Shown in pieces: positions 44,403-53,240 of a stretch of DNA of 53,977 bases. Source of the stretch: JAPLDP01 sp964628285 (GTDB lineage: Bacteria > Bacteroidota > Bacteroidia > Bacteroidales > JAGONC01); NCBI GenBank assembly GCA_964628285.1, contig CAZVNP010000018.1, forward strand, positions 1-53,977, written 5' to 3'. Numbering within the stretch: the stretch's first letter is position 1; each line of letters starts with the position of its first letter. Made by a program: the position numbers and the translations under genes. Below the pieces are notes generated by a model, which saw nothing but the letters and a program-made list of their open reading frames with translations, made no database searches and was not told where the DNA came from.

Positions 44403-47400
44403 ATGGAAAACAGAAGCTTTTACCGGACTTATCACAAGCCCATCCTCTTTGTCCTGGTGATGATCATCCTCATCGGTGTATACTCCTGCCTGCGCATGCA
44501 AACCCTTCTCTTCCCCGACGTCGTCTTCCCAAAGATCACCCTTATCGCCGATAACGGCGAGCAGCCCGTCGAGAAGATGATGGTGACGGTGACCAGGCCT
44601 CTGGAGCTGGCCATTAAGAGGGTCAACGGCATACAGACGGTGCGCAGTTCCACCAGCCGCGGCAGCTGCACCATAGAAGCCTTTTTCGACTGGAACATTG
44701 ACATACAGATGGCCAAGGTGCAGATGGAGTCACGTATTAACGAGATCAAGAACACGCTGCCGCCCACCGTCAACATCATCATCGAGGTCATGGGGCAGAG
44801 CATTTATCCCGTGCTGGGCTACACACTGGAAAGCGACAGCTACGGCCAGGTGGAGCTGAAGAACGACGCCCTGTACCTTATCCGTCCCCAGTTCGAGCAG
44901 GTCCCCGGCATCTCCAACGTGGTGGTACGGGGAGGACGCACCAAGGAGTACGTCATCACACCGCAGCCTGAGAAGATGCTGGCGCTCAACATCACACCGC
45001 AGACCATCATCGACGTCATGGGCAGCACCAACTTCATCGAATCCAACGGCCTGCTGTCCGACTACCGGCGGCTGTACCTGACGCTTACCGACACCCGTCT
45101 CAACAACCTCGGACAGGTCAGCAACACCATCATCCGCAACGACGGCAACAGGGTCGTGCGCCTGTCCGACATCGCCACCGTCGACCTGGAGGAGCAGCAG
45201 GAGTTCATACGCATCAACGCCAACGGCCATGACGCGGTGACCATCGACCTGGTGAAACAGAGAGGGGTGAATCTCGTCAACTTCGCCAGAGATGTCTTCG
45301 CCAAGGCCGGGGAGATCCGTAAGCTGCTGCCTGTGGGCATGGAACTGCGTCCCTATTACGACCAGTCGGCCTTCGTCACCGAGTCGATCAACAGCGTGCT
45401 GAAGACCATCTACGAGGGGCTCATCCTGGCCATCTTCGTCGTCATCCTTTTCCTGCGTTCGTTCCGTGCCAGCCTCAACGTCATCCTCATAATCCCCGTC
45501 ACCTTCGCCCTGACGACCATCGTCCTCTATGTGGCCGGCATCACCCTCAACATCATGTCGCTGGGCGGCATCGCGGCATCTATAGGCCTGGTCATCGACG
45601 ATGCCATAGTCATCATCGAGCAGATGCACCGCCTCCATGAGGAAAACCCTGACAAGGACAAATACGCTGTCGTTAAGGAGTCCATCCGCGGCCTGCTGCC
45701 GGCCATGATAGGCTCGTCGCTGAGCACCATCGTCATCTTACTGCCCTTTGTCATGATGAGCGGTGTGGCGGGCAGCTTCTTCAGGGAGCTGACGGTGACC
45801 ATGGAGATCGCCCTCATTTGCTCCTATTTTGTGACATGGGTGGGCCTGCCGGCGCTGCACTTGCTGTTCGGATACAAACCCCGACGGCGGCTGCGGTTTT
45901 TGACCAGGGACAAGATAAAGGGTGAGAGGGAACGGCCCCGGTGGTTATTATGGCTTTTCGATAAACCTGTCTATGCTTTCATTTTCATCGTGATTCTGGG
46001 CGTCTCGTCGGTATTTCTGATGCCGCGTCTGCGCACCGGCTTCCTGCCGGTTCTTGACGAAGGCACGATCGTGCTCGACTACCTGTCGCCGCCGGGCACA
46101 TCGCTGGATACCTCCGACGCCATCCTGCGCACCGTCGACACCATTGTGCTGCACCATCCTGAGGTGGCCACATACATGAGGCGGACAGGCACCAACATGG
46201 CGTCGAGCATCAGCATGGCTTCAGGCGTCATACCGCCCAACGAGGGTGACTACCTGATACAGCTCAAACATGGTATCAACAAGAAGACGGTGGATGTCAT
46301 CGCCGAGCTGCGACGTAAGGTGGCGGCGGCAGAACCCGCCTTAGAGATTGAGTTCGGCCAGCGTATCTCCGACCTGCTGGGCGACCTGATAGGGCGTCCC
46401 CAGCCTGTCGAGATCAAGGTCTTCGGCACCGACCAGAATAAAATGCAGGAGCTGGCTTTGCAAATACAGGGGCTGCTGCAGAAAATTCAGGGCGTCGTCG
46501 ACGTCCGCAGCGGCATCATCATCGACGGGCCCACCATCACCGTCACACCCGATGATCGCAAGCTGGCGCAGTACCACATCACGCCGGCCGACTTACAGAC
46601 GCAGCTGAAAGCTTATAACGAAGGTGTTGCAGTGGGCGAGATACAGGAAGGCGAGCAGATGCTGCGCATCCTGCTGCGCTTCGAGAACTTCAGGGATAAC
46701 AGCCTCGACGTCATCCGCAACCAGCCCATCTTCTCACCCGACGGCACTTACCGGCCATTGCATTATCTGGCCGCTGTGGAGACGTCGGAGGGCTTCCCCG
46801 AGATCACGCGCGAGAACATCAAGTCGGATGTCGTCGTCACGGCCCGTCTCGACAACCGCGATATAGGCAGCGCCATCCGTGAGATCAAGTCGGTCTTCGC
46901 CAGCAAGCTGCTGCTGCCGCCGGGATATTATATTGCCTTTGGCGGCACCTATGCCGAACAGCAGGCATCGTTCCGCGAACTGCTTTTCATTCTCATCGCC
47001 GCCATCCTGCTGGTCTTCACCGTCCTCTTTTTCCTTTTTCGCAACCTGCGCATAGCCCTGCTCATCATCTTCATCTCCGTCATGGGCATCGGAGGCAGCA
47101 TCTGGCTGCTCTTCCTCACCCGCATACAGCTCAACGTGGGCAGCTACACCGGCATCATCATGATCACGGGCATCATCGCCGAGAACGCCGTCTTCACCGT
47201 CAACCAGTTCATGATGACCTACCGGCGTACCAGCGACGTGAATGCGTCCATCCGCAACGCCATCTCTGTTCGTGTCCGTCCCAACCTGATGACCGCCCTC
47301 GGCGCCATCCTGGCCCTGACGCCCCTGGCGCTGGGCATAGGCGTCGGCGCCCAGATGCAGCAACCCTTAGCCATAGCCGTCATCGGCGGGTTCCTGGTGG

Positions 47401-47489
47401 CCATGCCGTTGCAGCTGTTCGTGTTTCCGACGCTGATCAGGTTGGTGTTTCATAAGAAAGGACTGAAAGTTGACGACTCTTTGGAATAG
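44403..47489 (+). CDS. Efflux RND transporter permease subunit
   Basis: A 1028-residue inner-membrane pump with the RND double layout: six-helix bundles around residues 330-520 and 850-1020, with two large periplasmic loops. The N-terminal 'PILFVLVMIILIGVYSCLRM' is TM1. The proton-relay helix is 'LGGIAASIGLVIDDAIVIIE' (Asp-Asp). 'SLSTIVILLPFVMMSGVAGS' and 'GFLPVLDEGTIVLDYLSPPG' are conserved blocks, and 'TGIIAENAVFTVNQFM' is the second-half signature. Whether it belongs to the hydrophobe (HAE) or metal (CusA-like) branch is not settled; no Met clusters typical of Cu/Ag pumps stood out. With the TolC and adaptor genes it makes a full tripartite pump. Confidence 0.92.
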   Translation: MENRSFYRTYHKPILFVLVMIILIGVYSCLRMQTLLFPDVVFPKITLIADNGEQPVEKMMVTVTRPLELAIKRVNGIQTVRSSTSRGSCTIEAFFDWNIDIQMAKVQMESRINEIKNTLPPTVNIIIEVMGQSIYPVLGYTLESDSYGQVELKNDALYLIRPQFEQVPGISNVVVRGGRTKEYVITPQPEKMLALNITPQTIIDVMGSTNFIESNGLLSDYRRLYLTLTDTRLNNLGQVSNTIIRNDGNRVVRLSDIATVDLEEQQEFIRINANGHDAVTIDLVKQRGVNLVNFARDVFAKAGEIRKLLPVGMELRPYYDQSAFVTESINSVLKTIYEGLILAIFVVILFLRSFRASLNVILIIPVTFALTTIVLYVAGITLNIMSLGGIAASIGLVIDDAIVIIEQMHRLHEENPDKDKYAVVKESIRGLLPAMIGSSLSTIVILLPFVMMSGVAGSFFRELTVTMEIALICSYFVTWVGLPALHLLFGYKPRRRLRFLTRDKIKGERERPRWLLWLFDKPVYAFIFIVILGVSSVFLMPRLRTGFLPVLDEGTIVLDYLSPPGTSLDTSDAILRTVDTIVLHHPEVATYMRRTGTNMASSISMASGVIPPNEGDYLIQLKHGINKKTVDVIAELRRKVAAAEPALEIEFGQRISDLLGDLIGRPQPVEIKVFGTDQNKMQELALQIQGLLQKIQGVVDVRSGIIIDGPTITVTPDDRKLAQYHITPADLQTQLKAYNEGVAVGEIQEGEQMLRILLRFENFRDNSLDVIRNQPIFSPDGTYRPLHYLAAVETSEGFPEITRENIKSDVVVTARLDNRDIGSAIREIKSVFASKLLLPPGYYIAFGGTYAEQQASFRELLFILIAAILLVFTVLFFLFRNLRIALLIIFISVMGIGGSIWLLFLTRIQLNVGSYTGIIMITGIIAENAVFTVNQFMMTYRRTSDVNASIRNAISVRVRPNLMTALGAILALTPLALGIGVGAQMQQPLAIAVIGGFLVAMPLQLFVFPTLIRLVFHKKGLKVDDSLE

Positions 47490-47520
47490 AGGTCTTTTTG
47501 GCATCAATGTGAAAATGAGG

Positions 47521-47561
47521 AAATGAGACAATTTGAAAATTAATTTCACATTGTCTCATTT
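47521..47561. terminator. Hairpin after the RND efflux operon
   Basis: AAATGAGACAAT (47521-47532) and ATTGTCTCATTT (47550-47561) are perfect 12-base arms with a 17-base loop, 31 bases after the RND stop codon. AAATGAG words at 8-9 base spacing lie just upstream, tying it to the short-word repeats. Confidence 0.6.
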
Positions 47562-47576
47562 AGCCCCATCCTTAAG

Positions 47577-47727
47577 GAATTGTATCAAAATTGATATTTT
47601 CATTTAACCACAGAGGTCACAGAGGAAATACGAAGAGCGCAGAGTATTGACATTTAATTTTCTATACATACAAGTTTTTTGCTAGTGTCTGGTTCTTAAA
47701 TAGAAAAAATAGTTTTGATACATTCCC
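47577..47727. mobile_element. MITE-like inverted repeat element with ACAGAG words
   Basis: TGTATCAAAA (47581-47590) and TTTTGATACA (47713-47722) are perfect inverted ends; similarity extends a little to both sides (GGAAT outside, TATTTT and ATTTAA inside). The interior left half carries AACCACAGAG, TCACAGAG and GCGCAGAG. Same plan as the element at 34414, with different ends. Confidence 0.6.
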
Positions 47728-47810
47728 GAGTAAATTGCCACATTTTCCAGTTTTTAAATTTAAGATGGTTCAAAGAGATAAGATCATTTCATATTGTTGA
47801 GTAATATGAT

Positions 47811-47842
47811 TTGAAAAGAACCGATTAAAATTCTTATCTTTG
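47811..47842 (+). promoter_or_regulatory. Full Bacteroidota promoter (TTTG-N20-TATCTTTG)
   Basis: TTTG at 47811-47814 and TATCTTTG at 47835-47842 are both perfect matches at normal spacing. It probably drives the small protein and protease genes starting at 47957. Confidence 0.65.
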
Positions 47843-47956
47843 CATCGGTTTACCAGGCTATAAGAATAATTGAATAAGACCTTTTTTACTTTGATGTCAA
47901 ACAGATAATTTTGGACAAGAAAAAAGCTGTCGTAAGTTTAATATTGATTTGACAAA

Positions 47957-48184
47957 ATGGTCAGAAAAAAGAAACCCGACATAATTAAAACTCTTATTGG
48001 CGATGAATTAAATCTCAATAATGAGTCTTTACTTAAAAGTATTGCATACTATAAAAAAGCGTCCGAGATCATTGCCAGAACCGACAAAGCCTTAGGTCGC
48101 AGAAAAGAGTACTCAGAGACGACTCAATCAACCATTGATCTTAACATATCTCAGGATGCGATTGGCTCAACGACAGACTTTTAA
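47957..48184 (+). CDS. Small protein overlapping the protease gene
   Basis: A 75-residue, Lys-rich, apparently soluble protein: 'KKPDIIKTLIGDELNLNNES' then 'IAYYKKASEIIARTDKALGR' (helical), then a polar tail 'TTQSTIDLNISQDAIGSTTD'. No family recognised. It overlaps the start of the protease gene by 29 bases, a sign of coupled translation, and follows a good promoter. Small partner genes in this position can be adaptors, inhibitors or substrates of the protease; which applies here is not known. Confidence 0.6.
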   Translation: MVRKKKPDIIKTLIGDELNLNNESLLKSIAYYKKASEIIARTDKALGRRKEYSETTQSTIDLNISQDAIGSTTDF

Positions 48185-49130
48185 AACAAGTCAGGACTGG
48201 AATAACTTCCTTGGTTCAAATAAACAACTTACGGGACAAGAGCTTTTTCAGTTACGGAAAGCTTGCTATACTGACATTGAGACAGTAAGAGAAAGACCAC
48301 TGATCATTTATGCTTCCAAATTTATTGACAGCTCTGCTCCGGGAGCTCCTATTCTTATTGATCTTAATGATGTAGATGGATTTACCGATCTTGTTAATCA
48401 TATTAAGGAGTCGGATTCTGTCGATGTACTCATTCACAGTCCTGGGGGCAGACCTGACGCTACAGAGAGAATAGTTTATCTTCTTAGATCAAGATTCAGG
48501 GAGGTAAACTTTTTAATTCCCCATTCTGCCTATTCAGCGGCTACCATGCTTGCACTTTCAGGTAATAATATCATATTACACCCCAGTGCTTCCCTTGGTC
48601 CTATCGATCCTCAGATAAATGGTATTCCTGCCAGATCAATTAAAAGAGGATTTGAAAAGGTAAAGAGGATCATAATGGAAGAAGGCCCTGAAGCTCTACC
48701 GGCTTATATCCCTCTGATAGAGAAATATTCTTTAGATTTATTAGAATTATGCGATGACTCGGAAAAGCTTTCCAAGGAATTGGTTGGAAGCTGGTTGAAA
48801 CAATATATGTTTAAAGATAGAGCCACCCAGAGTACGATAAGAAAGGCTGTCAATTATTTTTCAAATTACGATAAGCATTTATTGCACTCAAGACCGTTGG
48901 TTTATGATAAGCTGAAATCTTTAAAATTAAATGTTTATATCGCTGAGGATCCTTTGAGAGATTTACTTTGGGAATCATATATCCTTATTAATGGATTTTT
49001 CAATATAACCCCATTTGTCAAGTTATATGAATCCTGTCATGGCGTATCCTGGGGAAGACAATATCAACAACATAATATTCCTATCCCACAACAATTTGTA
49101 AAGCCGGTTAATAAAGACAAGTCGAAATAA
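48156..49130 (+). CDS. ClpP-fold serine protease of the SDH_sah (serine dehydrogenase proteinase) family
   Basis: A 324-residue protein with the ClpP/SppA crotonase-like fold. 'VDVLIHSPGGRPDATERIVY' supplies the oxyanion Gly pair, 'IPHSAYSAATMLALSGNNII' the probable nucleophile Ser (about residue 127), and 'HPSASLGPIDPQING' the block typical of the SDH_sah family. No signal peptide or membrane segment in the first 100 residues, so it is probably cytoplasmic, unlike SppA. The ATG at 48156 is used; a TTG at 48135 is less likely. AT-rich island gene. In this family enzymes are annotated as proteinases, but their targets are mostly unknown. Confidence 0.8.
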   Translation: MRLAQRQTFKTSQDWNNFLGSNKQLTGQELFQLRKACYTDIETVRERPLIIYASKFIDSSAPGAPILIDLNDVDGFTDLVNHIKESDSVDVLIHSPGGRPDATERIVYLLRSRFREVNFLIPHSAYSAATMLALSGNNIILHPSASLGPIDPQINGIPARSIKRGFEKVKRIIMEEGPEALPAYIPLIEKYSLDLLELCDDSEKLSKELVGSWLKQYMFKDRATQSTIRKAVNYFSNYDKHLLHSRPLVYDKLKSLKLNVYIAEDPLRDLLWESYILINGFFNITPFVKLYESCHGVSWGRQYQQHNIPIPQQFVKPVNKDKSK

Positions 49131-49298
49131 ATGTATCATTCATTATCTGGATGTAATTTTTCATGTTAGCGATAAGCTGCTAGCTTCGAATCGCAGGGGG
49201 AGGGGATGAGGGAGGATGCAGTGTTTCACTTTTTCGTGTAATTCCTGTAATATTTATCTTTATTCTGGCTGACCTCCACACATTTCAAAAAATACACT

Positions 49299-49306
49299 TA
49301 TATTTG
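49299..49306 (+). promoter_or_regulatory. -7 promoter element (TATATTTG) deciding the start of the next gene
   Basis: Perfect TAnnTTTG ending 1 base before an ATG at 49308. Transcription would start after that ATG, so translation must begin downstream, at 49356. Confidence 0.55.
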
Positions 49307-49355
49307 AATGATAAACAATATAGAGAGATTAAACTATTTCATAAATTTTTATCAT

Positions 49356-49619
49356 ATGAATAATAAAGTAAAAACTGATGTGATTGCTTATATTGCAGCC
49401 TATGCAAATATTTCAGTATCAAAAATCACTGATGATCAAATTTTAAAAGAACAACCATTAATGTTGGATGATGCAAAACTTGGTTTTTTGACCCTAGCCT
49501 TAAGAGATTATGTTAAAAATCTGAATCCCAATGAAACGGTTCTAATTAGTGATTTAAGAAAGAAAGGTTTAACCGTTAAGAAAACATATGAATTAATTAT
49601 TAAGAAAGTTACTGGATGA
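49356..49619 (+). CDS. Small acyl-carrier-protein-like protein without the active-site serine
   Basis: An 87-residue protein. The sequence can be laid over ACP: helix I 'VKTDVIAYIAAYANI', then 'SVSKITDDQILKEQPL', helix II 'LDDAKLGFLTLALRDYVKNL' and a last helix 'TVKKTYELIIKKVTG', with similar helix lengths and spacing. ACP's phosphopantetheine-bearing 'DSL' would fall at 'DDA', so it could not be modified in the usual way. This is a fold inference only; it may be an unrelated helical protein. The ATG at 49356 is chosen because the -7 element at 49299 excludes the ATG at 49308. The stop overlaps the next start as ATGA. Confidence 0.55.
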   Translation: MNNKVKTDVIAYIAAYANISVSKITDDQILKEQPLMLDDAKLGFLTLALRDYVKNLNPNETVLISDLRKKGLTVKKTYELIIKKVTG

Positions 49620-50518
49620 AAAGATACATTTGGTTGTTTACCTTGATAATTTTATTCACCGACTCATATTCACAAGATTCGGTATTCAATAGGATTAATA
49701 ATTGGTTAACAGACAAGAATTTTAGTATCAGAAAAACTTTTGATGGATCAAAAAGCGAAAATAAACCGGCATGTTTGGCATATCAGGAAGATCATTTGAC
49801 ATCAAAAGTTTTTTTCAATATAGATTTTGGGATTAAGCTGTCTGAACTTGAGTTATTTAAAGAAACCGGTTCAAGTTTAATTTTTTATCCGAAAGTTGAA
49901 TGGCATAAATCGACAGATCCGGCTGATTTAAAAAACAAGGTTGGTATAGGAGTAAATTTTGAATTTTTACCATTCAGGTTAAAAGCTCCAAAGATACCCT
50001 TGAGTTCGTCGAATAATGGATTAATCATTTCGCCGTGGATTCAAGGAATATCTTCTTTTAAAAAGAATTTCATTTCAAATGCTTATGAGACTGAAATTAC
50101 AGCTCAAGTATCGTTTTTAAGCAATTACAATTTCCTCCCCGGCTGTAATTTGCGGGATAAAAAGGGTAATTTCAGAATGCGTTATTACCCATATATAGGC
50201 TATGAATATAACAGGCAACCAGATCTTATTACAAAAGGTACCGTCGAAGAATTTTCATTATATTTTATCAGATTTTTTATAGAAGTCTGGATCGTACCTG
50301 AGACTATACAAATAATTTTTGATGGAACGTATCGACAGATAATTAATAATAAATCCATAATTAGAACCTGGTTGCCAATAATGTCTCCCTCGGCAAATTT
50401 GTATCCTGGTAAACAACAAGCATTCAGTATCGGATATGAATTTACATATGGTTATGATGACGAAAGCACTTTTCAGTTAGTGCAAATATCTTCTATAAAA
50501 TTTAATATAAAAATTTAA
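49616..50518 (+). CDS. Exported, probably outer-membrane, protein of unknown function
   Basis: A 300-residue protein with a signal peptide ('WLFTLIILFTDSYSQDS'). The mature part has many alternating hydrophobic/polar strands ending in aromatic residues: 'SKVFFNIDFGIKLSELELF', 'SSLIFYPKVEWHKST', 'KVGIGVNFEFLPFRLKAP', 'FSIGYEFTYGYDDE' and a final 'QLVQISSIKFNIKI'. That pattern suits a small beta barrel. No family recognised. It is translationally coupled (ATGA at 49616) to the ACP-like gene, so the two products may work together; pairing a carrier-like cytosolic protein with an exported barrel is unusual. Confidence 0.65.
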   Translation: MKRYIWLFTLIILFTDSYSQDSVFNRINNWLTDKNFSIRKTFDGSKSENKPACLAYQEDHLTSKVFFNIDFGIKLSELELFKETGSSLIFYPKVEWHKSTDPADLKNKVGIGVNFEFLPFRLKAPKIPLSSSNNGLIISPWIQGISSFKKNFISNAYETEITAQVSFLSNYNFLPGCNLRDKKGNFRMRYYPYIGYEYNRQPDLITKGTVEEFSLYFIRFFIEVWIVPETIQIIFDGTYRQIINNKSIIRTWLPIMSPSANLYPGKQQAFSIGYEFTYGYDDESTFQLVQISSIKFNIKI

Positions 50519-50675
50519 TATAGAGAAATTGTAAGTTCTGCACCATTTTGACCCTCTACTCAGAGATACTGTCTCCCTATAAAAGAGATGAGTGAAAGTG
50601 CTGATGCAGGTGCATATTCCGGTGACACATTCTCACATTCGTGGATAACTGCCACACGATTCAACTAAAATGACT

Positions 50676-50683
50676 TATATTTG
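50676..50683 (+). promoter_or_regulatory. -7 promoter element (TATATTTG) for the XRE-ImmA/IrrE pair
   Basis: Perfect TAnnTTTG, 88 bases before the ATG at 50772. No clear -33 element. The rest of the 253-base gap holds nothing I recognise. Confidence 0.45.
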
Positions 50684-50771
50684 ACTGTAAAATTGTGCAG
50701 AGAGATTAGACCATCTTCATTTCGTCTGATATTTATCAGGGTCAATCATAAATCGTAAATTTTCACATTAA

Positions 50772-51866
50772 ATGGCTGAAAAAGCGACTTATAAAATTAA
50801 ACCGGAAATTTTGGAGTTCATGCGTAAAAGTGCAGGCCTGAGCCAGGAGGATGTAGCAAAAAAACTTAAACTTCAGAAATCAGAATATTTTAGTATTGAA
50901 AATGGCGAAGAAAGAGTTCCGCAAAATATTCTTTTTGACCTTGCCGATCTTTACAAGCGACCGCTGGTTGCTTTTTATACCATCGACACAAAACAAAACA
51001 TTGAACTGCCTCATGATTTCCGTCTGAACCGGGATAAAAAAATTTCGCCACAGGTTTATCTGGCAAAACGTAAAGCATTGTACCTGGCAGGGGAGTTAAA
51101 AGAAATTACGGAAAGAAAAACGGAACTGCCCGACCTGGATACCAATGTCCCGGCGACGGTATTGGCTGATCAGGTTTGGAGAATTCTGGATATTGATTAT
51201 GCCATTTTGAAAGAAGTCGTTGCAAGCAAAGATGAAACAGCATTAGGCTATTATAAATCGCTTATCGAAGAGAAATTTTTCATTCCCATTATCGAACATC
51301 CTTTAAAGACAAACGGAGTAAGAGCATTTTCGGTTTTCGGTGAGGTGAGCGTCATGGTCTTAAATGAAAGCGACCAGGATGAGGTAAAATTATTTTCTCT
51401 TTTCCATGAGTTTTGCCACCTGTTGAAACGGCAAGACGGAATTTGTACAGTTGATATTGAAAATGATGAGCACAACGAACCCGATGAAAGATATTGCGAC
51501 GAGTTTACGGCAATCCTGTTGATGCCTGAACAGGAAGTGAGGGAGTCAATCAAAGAATATCCTGTTACCGGAAAACAATTGAATGATACTGCCAAGGCTT
51601 TCGGAGTAAGCAAACTGGTTACTCTCATCCGGTTTAAAGAATTGGGCATTTTAAATCCGGGCCGGTACAAACGATTAAAAACGGAACTAGAATCGGTGCA
51701 GAAAAAACCGGGCGGAAGAAGAAACTGGGAACAAACCTTCATCAAGCGTACAAGCCGTTTGGTATTGAATAATCTGATTGCTTCCTACAAAAAAGGCGAT
51801 TTGACTTATACCTCGCTGTCAACGATCACAGGCATAAAGGACAAGTATCTCCAGAAACTTATTTAA
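50772..51866 (+). CDS. XRE-family regulator with ImmA/IrrE metallopeptidase domain
   Basis: A 364-residue fusion. Residues of about 10-62 are an XRE helix-turn-helix ('FMRKSAGLSQEDVAKKLKLQ', 'YFSIENGEERVPQNILFDLA'). Residues of about 150-290 are an ImmA/IrrE (COG2856) zinc peptidase with the HExxH site in 'LFSLFHEFCHLLKRQ' (about 212-216) and a downstream Glu/Asp in 'YCDEFTAILLMP'. The C-terminus ('RRNWEQTFIKRTSRLVLNNL') is basic. Members act as repressor/antirepressor proteins or as antitoxins that also cleave regulators. Its stop overlaps the next start by one base (TAATG), so this is a two-gene unit with the DUF4411 gene. Confidence 0.9.
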   Translation: MAEKATYKIKPEILEFMRKSAGLSQEDVAKKLKLQKSEYFSIENGEERVPQNILFDLADLYKRPLVAFYTIDTKQNIELPHDFRLNRDKKISPQVYLAKRKALYLAGELKEITERKTELPDLDTNVPATVLADQVWRILDIDYAILKEVVASKDETALGYYKSLIEEKFFIPIIEHPLKTNGVRAFSVFGEVSVMVLNESDQDEVKLFSLFHEFCHLLKRQDGICTVDIENDEHNEPDERYCDEFTAILLMPEQEVRESIKEYPVTGKQLNDTAKAFGVSKLVTLIRFKELGILNPGRYKRLKTELESVQKKPGGRRNWEQTFIKRTSRLVLNNLIASYKKGDLTYTSLSTITGIKDKYLQKLI

Positions 51867-52363
51867 TGGCGATAAAGAGGGATTTATTCACAGGCAGTGT
51901 CTACTTAATTGATATGAGTTCACTTAAAGAACTGCATGACCGTTATCCGATAAAACTATTTCGCTCTATCTGGCAAAACATCGACAGTTTAATTCACAAC
52001 GGACAGTTGCATTCACACATTGAAGTCTACCGCGAAATAAAAAACACCACCAATCCGCAGGATAGACTTTTACTCTGGAGCAACAGGAACAAAAAAATAT
52101 TCTCAGGAATTGACGATTGCCAGACTCAAAAGATTGATTTGATAAAACTGAAATACAATCCACAATATTGGAACAATAAAATCGACCGTCCAGCTCCATG
52201 GGCCGATCCTTATATTATTGCGATGGCCATTTGCGAGAGTGGAATTATCATAACACAAGAACACAAGACAAAAGAAAATAGAATTCCACTGATAGCATCC
52301 CAATTCACTATTCGTTCACTGAATCTATTGGAGTTTTTTGATGAATTGAAAATAAAACTGTGA
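51866..52363 (+). CDS. DUF4411 family PIN-like protein
   Basis: A 165-residue protein. 'YLIDMSSLKELHDRYP' at the N-terminus supplies the first Asp of a PIN-like site, 'HSHIEVYREIKN' a Glu, 'WADPYIIAMAICESGIIITQ' an Asp and 'RIPLIASQF' the end of the fold. This is the DUF4411 pattern, regularly found immediately after XRE-ImmA/IrrE genes. PIN-domain proteins are metal-dependent RNases and often toxins. Coupled translation with the upstream gene suggests a toxin-antitoxin-like module in which the XRE-peptidase protein is the controlling partner (inference from family and context). Confidence 0.85.
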   Translation: MAIKRDLFTGSVYLIDMSSLKELHDRYPIKLFRSIWQNIDSLIHNGQLHSHIEVYREIKNTTNPQDRLLLWSNRNKKIFSGIDDCQTQKIDLIKLKYNPQYWNNKIDRPAPWADPYIIAMAICESGIIITQEHKTKENRIPLIASQFTIRSLNLLEFFDELKIKL

Positions 52364-52532
52364 ATTAACGCACTTTTGAATATTGCACGGTGACACGGAA
52401 ACCGAAGATTCCGGATCATTCTTCAACCCATTCCGGAAAAACGACCCCCAGCAAAATAAAAAAGTAAAGGTGACGATTTAGGTTAGGATTGTCGTTCGGG
52501 CAATACTGATCGTGTTAGCTACGAGCTAATAG

Positions 52533-53190
52533 CTGCGTCGCGCCAAGCTAAACCCGTGAGAGGGGAATAAGAATGTTCTTTGAAACCGATCGCAGGATGC
52601 CCTCAGGTAACCAATCCTGAATGGTAAAGCCTAACCAGCAGCCAAAACCGGGTGTTGCGTAGTAAGCAGAGATGCTTGCACGAAGCGTACACAGGGAGTG
52701 TAAAAGCTGTATGATAGAATCCCGAAACGTAGCATGAAGCATGGAGCTTCCATTATCGCAACGATGGGAGCAGCACTAAATGACCGTGAGAGGTGAGGTC
52801 AGATAGTCCGGCCGGGGTCTGAGAGTATGGCAGATGCACAAGAGGTATCCACGGGAACTTGGGAGAGTTTCCCGCCGCCACACGAGACACGGATAAGCGG
52901 AATGTCCGTACCCAAAGAGTCCGGGCCGCACGGGTACATATTGCCACCCATGAAGGCGGAAAGAAAAGGCAATAACGTGGTGGTATCCAAGACGAGGGAA
53001 GCCGAAGTCAAAGAGACAGGCGGAAGCAGTCTTAACATCCTCATAGTACCGGTTGAACGGTGGGAAATCAGCTCCATGAAAGCCACCTGGTAGGGAAGGG
53101 GGAAGTGGTCTGAAAAATCAGGACAGGGAACCGCGTTGAATAAAAAACGTAAACCTGCTTGTGTCATCTACGAGCTGCGAGACGCAAGGG
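52533..53190 (+). mobile_element. Truncated group II intron (5' RNA part, no reverse transcriptase)
   Basis: The stretch resembles the 5' ribozyme part (domain I to the beginning of domain IV) of bacterial group II introns: 'GCGTCGCGCCAAGCTAAACC' near 52535, GGATGCCCTCAGGTAACC, AAAGCCTAACCAGCAGCC and AGATGCTTGCACGAAGC. An open frame from 52827 reads like the leader found before intron-encoded proteins in such elements ('ADAQEVSTGTWESFPPPHET'). It is broken by TAG at 53091, yet the following codons still read 'GRGKWSEKSGQGTALNKKRK'. Similarity ends at about 53190, before any reverse transcriptase domain; domains V and VI are not seen. The 5' boundary is uncertain by 10-20 bases. The intron is therefore dead. 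Confidence 0.7.
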
Positions 53191-53195
53191 GGTGG

Positions 53196-53240
53196 GGGAG
53201 CGGGAAGATTGAACGATTGGACGATTGGGCGATTGAACGA
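53196..53240 (+). repeat. GATTGNNC octamer array
   Basis: Four units of GATTG(A/G)(A/G)C at an exact period of 8, plus a partial fifth. It abuts the 3' break of the intron fragment. Confidence 0.8.

Larger units (their letters stand above)
47490..47956. other. Intergenic region: terminator, MITE-like element, island promoter
   Basis: A 467-base gap at the left edge of the AT-rich island. It holds the hairpin 47521-47561, the inverted repeat element 47577-47727 and a TTTG-N20-TATCTTTG promoter at 47811-47842. No coding potential seen. Confidence 0.6.

Noticed and set aside
44730..45638. Minus-strand open frame opposite the RND gene
   Set aside because: Asp/Val/His-rich shadow translation of a certain RND gene.
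49308..49355. Earlier ATG for the ACP-like gene
   Set aside because: A TATATTTG promoter element ends one base before it, so the transcript should start downstream.
52799..53167. Minus-strand 122-codon frame and plus-strand 88-codon frame as independent genes
   Set aside because: Both lie inside the group II intron fragment; the plus frame is the leader before a missing intron-encoded protein and the minus frame is its complement.
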